The notes beneath the pieces are model-generated. The model did not search any database and had not been told where the DNA came from. It was given only the letters and a program-made list of their open reading frames with translations. This document shows positions 8,230-16,716 of a DNA stretch of 54,555 nt, one piece after another (within the stretch, counting starts at the first letter, position 1; the number at the start of each line of letters is the position of its first letter). This DNA is from Bradyrhizobium cenepequi (GTDB lineage Bacteria > Pseudomonadota > Alphaproteobacteria > Rhizobiales > Xanthobacteraceae): contig NZ_JAGKJI010000045.1 of NCBI RefSeq assembly GCF_020329485.1, positions 1-54,555 of the forward strand, read 5' to 3'. The position numbers and the translations under genes were made by a program.

Positions 8230-8949
8230 ATGGCGCTTGTCGATGTGAAGAGCGTAACAAAACGCTTTGGCGGATTGACGGCGGTCTCCGACGTCGATCT
8301 GACTGTCAATACCGGGGAGGTTCACTGCCTGATCGGTCCCAACGGAGCGGGCAAGAGCACGCTGTTCAAGCTGATTGTCGGCCTCTACCCGCCGACCAAA
8401 GGCAGCATCTTCTTCGACTCCGTCGATATTACCCAGGAGCGCCCTTTTGCGCGTGTGCAGCGGGGCATGAGCATCAAGATGCAGGCGCCGAGCGTATTCA
8501 AGGAATTGCCGGTCCGGCAGAATATCCAGATCGCGCTGCAGGAGCGTTTTTCAGGCGCGGAGCGCGACCTCGAAGAAGAACGGCTCCTTACGATGCTCGA
8601 TCTGGCGTCGGAGAGCAGTAAATTGGCTGGAGCTCTTTCGCACGGCCAGCAGCAATGGCTCGAGATCGGCATGGCGCTGGCGCTGCAGCCGCAGCTATTG
8701 CTGCTGGACGAGCCGACCGCCGGCATGTCGCCGGAGGAGACGTTCAAGACCGGAGAGCTCATCAAGTCGTTCAATGCCGAGGGCATGACGGTTCTCGTCG
8801 TCGAGCACGATATGGCGTTTGTGCGTCAGATTGCGCAACGCGTGACCGTGCTGCACCTTGGCAAGATATTTGCGCGAGGCAGTCTCGAGACGATCATTCA
8901 GGACGAGAACGTCGCTGAAATCTACCTTGGTAAGACGCATGCCCACTGA
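8230..8949 (+). CDS. LivG-type ABC transporter ATPase
   Basis: This 239-aa ATPase contains Walker A (GPNGAGKST), an ABC signature variant (LSHGQQQWLEI), Walker B with catalytic Glu (LLLLDEPTAGM) and the switch His (VVEHDMAFV). The signature has His in place of the usual first Gly, as is common in urea/amide-type LivG proteins (UrtD-like). It begins one base after livM ends and overlaps livF by 11 bp, so translation of the set is coupled. It energises the amide-type importer. Confidence 0.9.
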   Translation: MALVDVKSVTKRFGGLTAVSDVDLTVNTGEVHCLIGPNGAGKSTLFKLIVGLYPPTKGSIFFDSVDITQERPFARVQRGMSIKMQAPSVFKELPVRQNIQIALQERFSGAERDLEEERLLTMLDLASESSKLAGALSHGQQQWLEIGMALALQPQLLLLDEPTAGMSPEETFKTGELIKSFNAEGMTVLVVEHDMAFVRQIAQRVTVLHLGKIFARGSLETIIQDENVAEIYLGKTHAH

Positions 8950-9649
8950 CCGGATTCTGGACGTATCGGAACTCTGGGCGGGCTACGGCGCCACGCCGAT
9001 CCTGCAGGGCGTGAGCATGTCGGTGTTGCGCGGCGAGATCGTCGGCGTGATCGGCCGGAACGGCGTCGGCAAGTCAACGCTGATGCGATGCCTCATCGGG
9101 CTCCTGGAGACGTGGCGCGGCACGATCACCTTCATGGAGCGGGATGTAACCCAGTTGCAGGCCGACGCGAGGGCGCGCGCCGGCTTCGGCTACATTCCGC
9201 AGGGACGGGATGTGTTTCCGCAGATGAGCGTCGAGGAGAACCTGCAGGTCGGTGAACTGATCGGTGGACCAGAGGGCCGGAAGCTGCCGGAACTCGTCTA
9301 CGAGTATTTTCCGCGGCTAAGAGAGCGCCGGCGGCAGGTTGCCGGCACCATGTCGGGAGGCGAGCAACAGCAACTCGCGATCGGCCGGGCTCTGATCGGA
9401 AACCCGACCCTGATGATCCTCGATGAGCCGTCCGAAGGCATTCAGCCGTCGATCGTGCAGCACATCTGCGACGCGCTGAAATCGTTCCGGGCTGAGCTGG
9501 GCACCACGATCGTGTTCGTCGAGCAGAATCTCGACACGATCCTGGAGATCGCGGAGCGCTGCTACATCATGGAAAAAGGCAAGATCACGCGATCACTGGC
9601 CGGCGAGGACGTCAACGCTGACAGTGTCCGCGCGCAACTGCTGTTGTGA
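8939..9649 (+). CDS. LivF-type ABC transporter ATPase
   Basis: This 236-aa ATPase has Walker A (GRNGVGKST), the full signature (MSGGEQQQLAIGRAL), Walker B (LMILDEPSEGIQPSI) and the switch-loop Glu-Gln (FVEQNLDTIL) typical of LivF/UrtE. The ATG at 8939 overlaps the end of livG by 11 bp and begins exactly where similarity starts. The SEGIQPS motif is typical of the urea/short-amide subgroup, which agrees with the operon context. Confidence 0.9.
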   Translation: MPTDRILDVSELWAGYGATPILQGVSMSVLRGEIVGVIGRNGVGKSTLMRCLIGLLETWRGTITFMERDVTQLQADARARAGFGYIPQGRDVFPQMSVEENLQVGELIGGPEGRKLPELVYEYFPRLRERRRQVAGTMSGGEQQQLAIGRALIGNPTLMILDEPSEGIQPSIVQHICDALKSFRAELGTTIVFVEQNLDTILEIAERCYIMEKGKITRSLAGEDVNADSVRAQLLL

Positions 9650-9736
9650 GGCCGATCCGCCTTCTTTCAGGAACACGCCTTGTTGTTCATCAACGTATTG
9701 TTTGAAATCAAAATGATCAGGGAGAGGGAGACGAAC

Positions 9737-10498
9737 ATGGATTTAGGACTTAAAGGAGCCAAGGTTCTCGTCACGGGCAGCACGAGGGGCATCGGCAGGG
9801 CGATCGCCGAGACCTTCGCGGCCGAAGGCGCCAATGTCGGAATTTGCGCGCGCAATCAGGCGGACGTGGATAGCACCGTCGCAACACTCAAGGCCAAGGG
9901 CGTTGCGGCATATGGCGGGTCAGTCGATGTGTCCAATGGTACGGCACTGAAGGCCTGGGTGAGTGATATGGCATCGAAGCTCGGAGGCGTTGATGTCGTT
10001 GTCGCCAATGTCAGCGCCCTCTCCATAGGGCAGGACGAGGAAAGCTGGGAGAAGGAATTCTCCACCGACATGATGGGAACGGTCCGCCTGGTGCAGGCCG
10101 CGATGCCCTATCTGGAAAAGAGCAGCGCCGCTGCGATCGTGACGATCTCCAGCGTCTCGGGACGCGAGGTCGACTTTGCGAGCGGCCCCTACGGCACCTT
10201 CAAGGCTGCGATCATCCACTATACGCAGGGCCTGGCCTATCAGCTCGCGGCGAAGGGCATACGGGCCAATTCCGTGTCTCCGGGCAACACCTACTTCGAA
10301 GGCGGGGTCTGGCACATGATCAAGGACAACAATCCCGAACTATACAAGACGGCGCTGGCGCTCAATCCGACCGGCCGGATGGGCACGCCGCAGGAGATGG
10401 CGAATGCCGTCGTGTTTCTTGCGAGCCGGGCCGCCAGCTTCATCACGGGAACGAACCTTGTCGTGGACGGCGCCTTGACGCGGGGCGTTCAGTTCTAG
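9737..10498 (+). CDS. Short-chain dehydrogenase/reductase
   Basis: This 253-aa SDR has the nucleotide-binding TGSTRGIG motif at about residues 13-20, catalytic Ser in TISSVSG and the Tyr-x-x-x-Lys pair (PYGTFK). The usual NNAG motif is changed to ANVSA, as in a minority of classical SDRs. The ATG at 9737 follows a strong GGAGAGGGAG. It sits 87 bp after livF and before the second amidase in what looks like one transcription unit, so it may oxidise or reduce the hydroxy- or oxo-acid left after amide hydrolysis; that role is inferred from position only. Confidence 0.88.
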   Translation: MDLGLKGAKVLVTGSTRGIGRAIAETFAAEGANVGICARNQADVDSTVATLKAKGVAAYGGSVDVSNGTALKAWVSDMASKLGGVDVVVANVSALSIGQDEESWEKEFSTDMMGTVRLVQAAMPYLEKSSAAAIVTISSVSGREVDFASGPYGTFKAAIIHYTQGLAYQLAAKGIRANSVSPGNTYFEGGVWHMIKDNNPELYKTALALNPTGRMGTPQEMANAVVFLASRAASFITGTNLVVDGALTRGVQF

Positions 10499-10584
10499 GC
10501 GTGGCGAATGAAACGTCCTTGCGCCCGAGGCCGGAGCATCGGGCGCCGGCGCGAGCGCATTCCCGATGACAACAGGAAATCGAT

Positions 10585-11988
10585 ATGTCTGTGGATCGGC
10601 TGCACTACAAGTCCATAACTGAACTGTCCCAACTGTTTCGCCGCAAGGAAGTCTTGCCTTCGGAGGTCACCGAAGCAACGTTGAACCGTATCGATAAGCT
10701 CGATGGCAGCTTGCACGGATATGCCGTTGTCCTTGCGGAACGGGCCATGGCGCAGGCAAGAAAGTATGACGATGAGATCGCCAAGGGCATTTGGCGCGGC
10801 CCGCTTCATGGCGTTCCGATAGGGCTGAAGGACCTGTGCTACACGACGTTTGCGCCGACGGCGGGCGGCACGAAGATCCATGCGAAATTCGTGCCGTCGT
10901 TCAATGCGACGATCGTTGATCGGCTCGAGCTCGCCGGCGCCGTCACGCTCGGAAAGCTCAAGATGACGGAAGGCGCCTATACCAGCCATCATCCGGACGA
11001 TCAGGCTCCGCTCAATTCCTGGAATGCGGATTATTGGGTCGGCTCTTCGTCAAGCGGATCGGGCGTCGCCACTTCTGCCGGGCTCTGCTACGGATCGATC
11101 GGAAGTGACACCGGCGGTTCGATCAGATTTCCATCGGCGACCTGCGGGTTGACCGGGATTAAACCGACATGGGGTCGGGTGAGTCGATACGGAATTTTCC
11201 CGCTGGCGGACTCGCTCGATCATATCGGGCCGATTTGCCGAAGTGCTGCGGACGCCGCGGCGATGCTGGGCGTTATCGCAGGCGCGGATGCCAACGACCC
11301 GACGGCTTTGCAGGCTCCCGTTCCGAATTATCTGGCTCGAATTGGAGATGGCGTCCGCGGCCTCAGGATTGGGGTGGATCGCAAATACACGCAGGAAGGA
11401 ATCGACCCGCAAGTCATTGCGGCGTTGCTGGAAGCCGAACGCAGGCTCGTGGATCTCGGTGCTGAAATCCGTGAGGTTCATTTTCCCTCCTACGAGAAAC
11501 TGGTCAGCCTATGGATCCCGATGTGCTCGGTGGAGACGGCCGAAGCGCATCTCAAGACGTATCCGTCGCGGAGATCGGAGTACGGCCCGGACCTTGCTCA
11601 ATTGATCGAGCAGGGCAGGTCGGTGAGCGGTATCGAAATCGCGGCCATTCATCATGAGCGCCTCAAGTTCTGCGGCAGCTTGGCCGCGTTGTTCGAAGAC
11701 ATCGACCTTTTGCTGATCCCGACGATGCCGGTGCCGATCCCGACCCTTACCAGGATGAGTGAATATGGCGCCGATCCGAACGTGTTGTTGAGCATTCTGC
11801 GCTTCACCGCGGTGTTCGACTTCAGCGGAAGTCCGACCATTACCCTTCCCATGGGCATGGCGTCCGACCGGATGCCGCTCAGCATGCAACTGGTCGGTCC
11901 GCATCTGTCTGAGGATGTGCTTGCTCGCGCAGCTCACGCGTTCCAGTCGATCACGGACTGGCATACGTTGCGGCCACCGATTGGATGA
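10585..11988 (+). CDS. Second AS-family amidase, paralogue of the first
   Basis: This 467-aa amidase-signature enzyme has Lys82 (GVPIGLKDL), cis-Ser155 (GSSSSGSGV) and Ser179 (GSDTGGSIRFPSA). These fall at the same residue numbers as in the amidase at 2489, and the two align without gaps over this region, so they are duplicates that have diverged. A run of shared blocks (PTWGRVSRYG, LDHIGP, TYPSRRSEYGP) continues to the C-terminus. It closes the amide operon 86 bp after the SDR. Two diverged copies under one regulator suggest different amide side chains. Confidence 0.9.
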   Translation: MSVDRLHYKSITELSQLFRRKEVLPSEVTEATLNRIDKLDGSLHGYAVVLAERAMAQARKYDDEIAKGIWRGPLHGVPIGLKDLCYTTFAPTAGGTKIHAKFVPSFNATIVDRLELAGAVTLGKLKMTEGAYTSHHPDDQAPLNSWNADYWVGSSSSGSGVATSAGLCYGSIGSDTGGSIRFPSATCGLTGIKPTWGRVSRYGIFPLADSLDHIGPICRSAADAAAMLGVIAGADANDPTALQAPVPNYLARIGDGVRGLRIGVDRKYTQEGIDPQVIAALLEAERRLVDLGAEIREVHFPSYEKLVSLWIPMCSVETAEAHLKTYPSRRSEYGPDLAQLIEQGRSVSGIEIAAIHHERLKFCGSLAALFEDIDLLLIPTMPVPIPTLTRMSEYGADPNVLLSILRFTAVFDFSGSPTITLPMGMASDRMPLSMQLVGPHLSEDVLARAAHAFQSITDWHTLRPPIG

Positions 11989-11991
11989 CCG

Positions 11992-12168
11992 TGTCTCATG
12001 CGGTCGGCCATCCCGGCAGAATCTCACCGTGTGCTCGATCTCGGCTCGGCTGACAACACCAATGTCTCGCAGTGTCCGATCGTCGAACTCCAACAAAGCG
12101 GCGACCGCCTTTCTGATCTATCGTTCTCGTTGCCAATAAGCATGCAACGATAGGATGGCTTTCTTCAA
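11992..12168 (-). pseudogene. DUF1127 protein remnant with an in-frame amber stop
   Basis: On the minus strand a DUF1127-type sequence reads LKKAILSLHAYWQRER, then TAG (12118-12120), then IRKAVAALLEFDDRTLRDIG followed by VSRAEIEHTVRFCRDGR. Both halves are in one frame and together match the small Arg-rich DUF1127 proteins of rhizobia, so one stop codon has broken the gene. No stop follows at the usual C-terminal position; the frame runs on antisense into the amidase gene. The probable start is the TTG at 12168. Confidence 0.6.
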
Positions 12169-12177
12169 TGAGGTCAG

Positions 12178-12735
12178 CCAGCGGAAACCACCTGCATCTG
12201 CAGTGGTCCGTTCGAGTTGGACAACGTCATTGTTAAAGGAAGAGGCGCGGGGACCTGGCGCTTGCTCGACGGAAGCCCCGTCGAGGTGTGTGACGTGCGA
12301 GGCGGCGCGCATTCGGTCGAATGCCGCAACTATGAGCATGGCCGAGTGCAGATCCAGTACGGCTGGCCATGCATGGGCGAAGAACTGCATATCGGTAAAT
12401 GCCACGCGGACAGCCTCATCGCTTCTCATCGCGTAAGGTTCGACCTCGCTCTTCACATCCTGCGACGAATGCCTGTTCAGCATGGACCGTCTCCCAAGGA
12501 AAAGCCCCAGAGAGATTCTGAAGATCGCGCGTTACGGCGTTGTCACCATCTCGAGGAAAATGGTTACGTTTGCAGCTTGCGCTGCAATGCTGTGGCCCGC
12601 TCGGAACTTGAACGCGTCGTATGACGACGCCGTTTGAGCATTCGTGAATTCGGCTGCGTTCGAAATCACGCGCACGAGGACAGGAGACTTGCCGGAGCGG
12701 GTCCCGTCACCCCTTCGGATTTCGCCGGGATCGAC
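12178..12735. other. Region with no confident gene
   Basis: Open frames exist on both strands (plus 12217-12624, 135 aa; minus down to 12118, 121 aa), but neither resembles a known family, neither has a convincing ribosome site, and they overlap each other almost completely. The plus frame has a Cys-containing segment (CDVRGGAHSVECRNYEHG) that could be part of a small protein. I see no RNA gene or repeat here. Confidence 0.3.
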
Positions 12736-12891
12736 CTACTGAGTCAAGAACAGCACCACGGCGATAGCGACCGACAGCGCAATCGCCGAGACCGTCGCCG
12801 TGGTCGACAGGACACCCATCGCGCGCAGCGCGCCGGCAAAGAGCATGATCAGAGGCGTCGCGGTGAGGAGGCCGACCTGCGCGTCGCTCAT
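12736..12891 (-). CDS. Small membrane protein (51 aa) divergent from norE
   Basis: A 51-aa frame starts at ATG 12891 with GGAG 8 bases upstream and ends at TAG 12736. It has two hydrophobic stretches (about residues 7-21 and 31-50, the latter rich in Ala, Ile and Val), so it is a small integral membrane protein. I do not recognise the family. It is transcribed away from norEFCBQD and shares the intergenic region holding the TTG-N8-CAA site at 12982. Its place beside nitric oxide reductase suggests a link with respiratory membrane complexes, but no function can be assigned. Confidence 0.55.
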   Translation of the reverse strand: MSDAQVGLLTATPLIMLFAGALRAMGVLSTTATVSAIALSVAIAVVLFLTQ

Positions 12892-12981
12892 GGTTCCAAC
12901 TCCGAATCTCAATATCTCGATGCCGTCCGCCTTCGCGCGGCCGTGCTGACCCGGACCCTAGGCGACGGGCTTCCTCCGTCT

Positions 12982-12995
12982 TTGTCCGGCGACAA
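12982..12995 (+). promoter_or_regulatory. FNR/NnrR-type site upstream of norE
   Basis: TTGTCCGGCGACAA fits TTG-N8-CAA with GTC/GAC inner symmetry. Its centre is about 63 bp before the norE start, so if it is a class II activator site (centred near -41.5) transcription would begin about 22 bp before the gene. An NnrR- or FNR-type regulator is expected for NO and low-oxygen control; none is encoded in this window. Confidence 0.65.
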
Positions 12996-13051
12996 AGATC
13001 AGGGCTGTCATCCCCGATAGCGATCCGAGCACGACCCCGTCCGGAGGATCC

Positions 13052-13621
13052 ATGTCGGCTCAAGATTGCGAGATGCAGGAAAGCGGCCTGCTTGCTGAAC
13101 TCCCTGGCGACCCGATGATCTGGGTGCTGATCTTCAGCGAGCTCGCCGTTTTTGGCCTGCTGCTCGGCGCATTCGCGGTCGCCCGCGCCGTAAACCCCGT
13201 CATCTTCGCCTCCGGGCAGGCGGTCCTGGATGCGGGCCTCGCGGCCCTCAACACCTTGGTGCTGGTGACCAGCGGGTGGGCCGCCGCACGCGGCGCGGCG
13301 GCCGCTCGCACGCGTGCAGCCGCGGCCTGCCGCCGCTGGCTCGTGCTCGCGATCGCGCTTGGATGCGTGTTCGTCGCGATCAAGCTTCTCGAATACGCAG
13401 GCGAGATCGCGACCGGTGCAGGCCTGGAGACCAGCACGTTCTTCACCCTGTACTTCCTTCTGACCGGGTTCCACCTGCTGCACGTCGTGCTCGGCATGGT
13501 GATACTGGCGGTGGTCCAGCGCGGTGCGGAACCTGGCGCGGTCGAGACCGGAACGTCGTTCTGGCACATGGTCGACCTGGTCTGGGTCCTGATGTTTCCG
13601 ATCATCTATCTGGTGCGCTGA
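13052..13621 (+). CDS. norE: NorE, cytochrome c oxidase subunit III-like protein
   Basis: This 189-aa membrane protein has about five transmembrane segments and the subunit III signatures WVLIFSELAVFGLLLGAF at the N-terminus and FHLLHVVLGMVIL with WHMVDLVWVLMFPIIY at the C-terminus. NorE proteins assist nitric oxide reductase assembly or activity. It starts the nor operon with a good GGAGGATCC ribosome site. The segment around residues 70-95 is very Ala/Arg-rich. Its first place ahead of norF and norCB is unusual among rhizobia, where norEF is often after norD or absent. Confidence 0.88.
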   Translation: MSAQDCEMQESGLLAELPGDPMIWVLIFSELAVFGLLLGAFAVARAVNPVIFASGQAVLDAGLAALNTLVLVTSGWAAARGAAAARTRAAAACRRWLVLAIALGCVFVAIKLLEYAGEIATGAGLETSTFFTLYFLLTGFHLLHVVLGMVILAVVQRGAEPGAVETGTSFWHMVDLVWVLMFPIIYLVR

Positions 13622-13622
13622 C

Positions 13623-13889
13623 ATGAACGCCCGCCACCCGCTCGAAACGACCCTGGTCCTCCTGATCGGCCTTGCGATCGCAACGCTCATCGCTGCTCGA
13701 AGTCTGCCGGTTGCTTGGCTGAGCAACGTCGTCGTGCTCGGGTTCGCAGCTCTGAAAGGGCGCGCCATCCTGCTCGACTTCCTCGGCCTTCGCGCAGCGC
13801 CGGCAATCTGGCGCGGACTGGTCACTGCATGGGTACTCGGCCTCGCGTCGTTCGCCTGGGCCGCCTCAGCCGCCAGGCTGCTGATCTGA
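13623..13889 (+). CDS. norF: NorF-like small membrane protein
   Basis: An 88-aa protein with three predicted membrane segments, of the cytochrome c oxidase subunit IV-like/NorF type. The central FAALKGRAILLDFLGLR followed by WRGLVTAWV is typical of this group. It starts two bases after the norE stop, so the two are coupled, and norC follows after about 100 bp. It is believed to help full NO reductase activity; a catalytic role is not expected. Confidence 0.8.
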   Translation: MNARHPLETTLVLLIGLAIATLIAARSLPVAWLSNVVVLGFAALKGRAILLDFLGLRAAPAIWRGLVTAWVLGLASFAWAASAARLLI

Positions 13890-13993
13890 GCGGCGAATGC
13901 TACGCTGGTTGCTCCAGCACAAAGACCCGATGGGCCCGCTGCGTAGATTGACCGCGCGCTCGCACCACTCACAAGAACGGGAAAGGATAGGTG

Positions 13994-14446
13994 ATGGCTG
14001 AACGCCTCACGAAAACGGCTGCCCGGAACGTCTTCTACGGAGGATCCGCGTTCTTCTTCGCGATCTTCCTCGGCCTGACGGCTCACAGTCACTACTACAT
14101 GGTGAATACCTCCACGAATGCCTCGACCCTGACGGATTCGGTCGCGCGCGGCAAACACGTCTGGGAGAAGAACTCCTGCATCAACTGCCACACGCTGCTT
14201 GGCGAGGGCGCCTATTTCGCGCCGGAAGTCGGCAATGTGTGGGAGCGCTGGGGCGGCAACGAGGATCCGGCCGCGGCAAGGGACATCCTGAAGGCGTGGA
14301 TGCAGGCGCAACCGTCCGGCGCGCCAGGCCGGCGACAGATGCCGCAGTTCAACCTGACCGACCAGGAACTCAACGATCTCGCCGACTTCCTGCAATGGAC
14401 CAACACCATCAAGCGCCAGGACTGGCCGCCCAACAAGGCCGGATGA
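13994..14446 (+). CDS. norC: Nitric oxide reductase subunit C (cytochrome c)
   Basis: This 150-aa protein is anchored by one N-terminal membrane segment (about residues 13-31) and exposes a c-type cytochrome domain to the periplasm. The haem motif is Cys62-Ile-Asn-Cys65-His66, and the distal Met is likely in RRQMPQFNL. NorC passes electrons from periplasmic donors to NorB for reduction of NO to nitrous oxide. The ATG at 13994 follows AAAGGATAG; a GTG three bases earlier is less likely. Length is normal for the family. Confidence 0.95.
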   Translation: MAERLTKTAARNVFYGGSAFFFAIFLGLTAHSHYYMVNTSTNASTLTDSVARGKHVWEKNSCINCHTLLGEGAYFAPEVGNVWERWGGNEDPAAARDILKAWMQAQPSGAPGRRQMPQFNLTDQELNDLADFLQWTNTIKRQDWPPNKAG

Positions 14447-14486
14447 GCACCGCGTCCCGACAGCCCTTCAACAAGAGAGCTTTTCG

Positions 14487-15833
14487 ATGAAATACCAGAC
14501 CCAGAAAGTCGCGATGCTGTACTTTTACGGCGCGCTGACGCTCTTCCTCGCCCAGGTCGTCTTTGGCCTGCTCGCCGGCACGATCTATGTCCTGCCGAAC
14601 ACGCTTTCGGTCCTGCTGCCCTTCAACATCGTCAGGATGATACACACCAACGCCCTGATCGTGTGGTCGCTCATCGGCTTCATGGGCGCGACCTATTACC
14701 TGTTGCCGGAGGAAACCGAGACCGAGCTCTTCAGTCCGCTGCTCGCCAAGATCCAGTTCTGGCTGTTCTTCGGCGCGGCAGGTGCCGCGGTTGTCGGCTA
14801 TCTCTTCCATTACCATGAGGGACGCGAATTCCTCGAGCAGCCCTTCATCATCAAGGTCGGCATCGTCGTGGTCTGCCTGATGTTCCTGTTCAACGTGACG
14901 ATGACGGCGCTGATGGGCCGCAAGACCACGGTGACGAACATCCTGTTGTTCGGCCTGTGGGGCGTCGCGATCTTCTTCCTGTTCGCGTTCTACAATCCGG
15001 CCAATCTTGCAGTCGACAAGATGTACTGGTGGTACATCGTGCATCTGTGGGTCGAGGGCGTCTGGGAGCTGATCATGGCCTCGGTGCTCGCCTTCCTGAT
15101 GATCAAGCTCAACGGTATCGACCGCGAGGTGGTCGAGAAGTGGCTCTACGTCATCATTGGCCTCGCACTGTTCTCGGGCATACTCGGCACCGGCCACCAC
15201 TTCTACTGGATCGGTGCGCCGGGATACTGGCAGTGGATCGGCTCGCTGTTCTCGACGCTGGAGGTCGCGCCTTTCTTCACCATGGTGATCTTCACCGTCC
15301 AGATGACCTGGAAGGCCGGACGCAAGCATCCGAACCGCGCGGCGCTCCTGTGGTCAGTCGGCTGCTCCGTGATGGCGTTCCTCGGGGCCGGCGTGTGGGG
15401 CTTCCTGCACACCCTGTCCTCGGTCAACTACTACACGCACGGCACCCAGGTGACTGCGGCACACGGGCACCTCGCGTTCTTCGGCGCCTATGTGATGCTG
15501 AACCTTGCGGTGATGGCCTACGCGATCCCGCAGATACGCGGACGCGCGCCCTACAACCAGTGGCTCAGCATGGCTAGCTTCTGGATCATGTGCACGGCGA
15601 TGATGACGATGACGTTCGCGCTGACCTTCGCCGGCATCATCCAGGTCCATCTGCAGCGCGTGCTCGGCCAGGGTTACATGGAAGTGCAGGACCAACTCGC
15701 AATGTTCTACTGGGTCCGTCTCGGTTCCGGCGTGTTCGTCGCGATCTCCGCGCTGATGTTCGTCTGGGCGGTGCTGGTGCCCGGACGTGAGAAGCAGCCC
15801 TTCGCCGGCGGCGCGCTGCAGCCCGCCGAGTAG
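14487..15833 (+). CDS. norB: Nitric oxide reductase subunit B (catalytic)
   Basis: This 448-aa, twelve-helix haem-copper oxidase relative is the catalytic subunit of the cytochrome c-dependent NO reductase. Visible signatures are MIHTNALIVWSLIGFMGATYYLLPEE, FHYHEGREFLEQPF, HLWVEGVWELI with the conserved Glu near the non-haem iron, GTGHHFYWIG for the metal-site His pair and HGHLAFFGAY for haem b ligation. The absence of a quinol-oxidising N-terminal extension and the presence of norC show the short-chain cNOR type. It lies 40 bp after norC. Confidence 0.96.
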   Translation: MKYQTQKVAMLYFYGALTLFLAQVVFGLLAGTIYVLPNTLSVLLPFNIVRMIHTNALIVWSLIGFMGATYYLLPEETETELFSPLLAKIQFWLFFGAAGAAVVGYLFHYHEGREFLEQPFIIKVGIVVVCLMFLFNVTMTALMGRKTTVTNILLFGLWGVAIFFLFAFYNPANLAVDKMYWWYIVHLWVEGVWELIMASVLAFLMIKLNGIDREVVEKWLYVIIGLALFSGILGTGHHFYWIGAPGYWQWIGSLFSTLEVAPFFTMVIFTVQMTWKAGRKHPNRAALLWSVGCSVMAFLGAGVWGFLHTLSSVNYYTHGTQVTAAHGHLAFFGAYVMLNLAVMAYAIPQIRGRAPYNQWLSMASFWIMCTAMMTMTFALTFAGIIQVHLQRVLGQGYMEVQDQLAMFYWVRLGSGVFVAISALMFVWAVLVPGREKQPFAGGALQPAE

Positions 15834-15894
15834 AACAAGGCGGCGGCCGCGCACGTCGCGGCCGCCATTCCCCTGGATGTTCCGGAGAACCACC

Positions 15895-16707
15895 ATGAAA
15901 CCTGTCCTTCAGGCTGTAGCAAAGCCGATTCCGGAGATTCCGGCCTATGTGCCGAGCGGAAACGAGTGCGCGCTGTTCGAGCACGCGTGGTCTCACCGTC
16001 TGCCGGTGCTGCTGAAAGGCCCCACGGGCTGCGGCAAGACCCGCTTCGTTGCCCACATGGCCGCACGGCTCGGGATCCCGCTGCATACCGTCGCTTGCCA
16101 CGACGATCTCACGGCGGCCGATCTCACGGGCCGCTACCTGCTCAAGGGCGGCGACACGATCTGGACGGATGGTCCCCTGACCCGCGCGGTGCGCGAGGGT
16201 GGCATCTGCTATCTCGACGAGGTGGTGGAAGCCCGCAAGGACGTCACAGTAGTGCTGCATCCATTGACCGATGACCGCCGGATCCTGCCGCTCGAGCGCA
16301 CCGGCGAGGAGCTCATCGCGCCGGCAGGCTTCATGCTGGTCGTCTCCTACAATCCCGGCTACCAGAGCCTGCTCAAGGCATTGAAGCCGTCGACGCGGCA
16401 ACGCTTCGTCGCCATCGAGTTCGATTTTCTGCCGCCGGAGCAGGAGATCGCCGTCGTTTCGGCGGAAAGCGGGCTTCCACCGGATCGCGTGCGCCCGCTG
16501 GTTCTCCTCGCCGGCCGTCTGCGCGCGCTGAAGGGGCATGACCTGGAGGAGGGCGTCTCGACGCGCCTCATCGTCTATTGCGCCACCCTGGTCGCGGCCG
16601 GCGTTTCCGTCACTGATGCCGTCCTCGCCGGCATGATCGAGCCGCTGACGGACGATAGCGACGTCAAGGCCGCGCTGGTGGAAGTCGCCCGGGCCGTCAT
16701 CGGATAG
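15895..16707 (+). CDS. norQ: NorQ, MoxR-type AAA+ ATPase
   Basis: A 270-aa AAA+ ATPase of the NorQ/CbbQ group with Walker A GPTGCGKT (residues 42-49), Walker B GGICYLDEVVEA and a sensor-1 region VVSYNPGYQS. With NorD it inserts the non-haem iron into NorB. The ATG at 15895 was chosen because family similarity begins there; the frame is open somewhat further upstream inside the gap after norB. The C-terminal domain (about residues 190-270) is helical, as usual. Confidence 0.93.
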   Translation: MKPVLQAVAKPIPEIPAYVPSGNECALFEHAWSHRLPVLLKGPTGCGKTRFVAHMAARLGIPLHTVACHDDLTAADLTGRYLLKGGDTIWTDGPLTRAVREGGICYLDEVVEARKDVTVVLHPLTDDRRILPLERTGEELIAPAGFMLVVSYNPGYQSLLKALKPSTRQRFVAIEFDFLPPEQEIAVVSAESGLPPDRVRPLVLLAGRLRALKGHDLEEGVSTRLIVYCATLVAAGVSVTDAVLAGMIEPLTDDSDVKAALVEVARAVIG

Positions 16708-16716
16708 GCCACGCCG

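Noticed and set aside
12707..14395. A 562-codon minus-strand frame across the norE-norC region
   Set aside because: It lies opposite norE, norF and norC, which have clear family motifs, and is full of Arg/Ala runs typical of antisense shadows.
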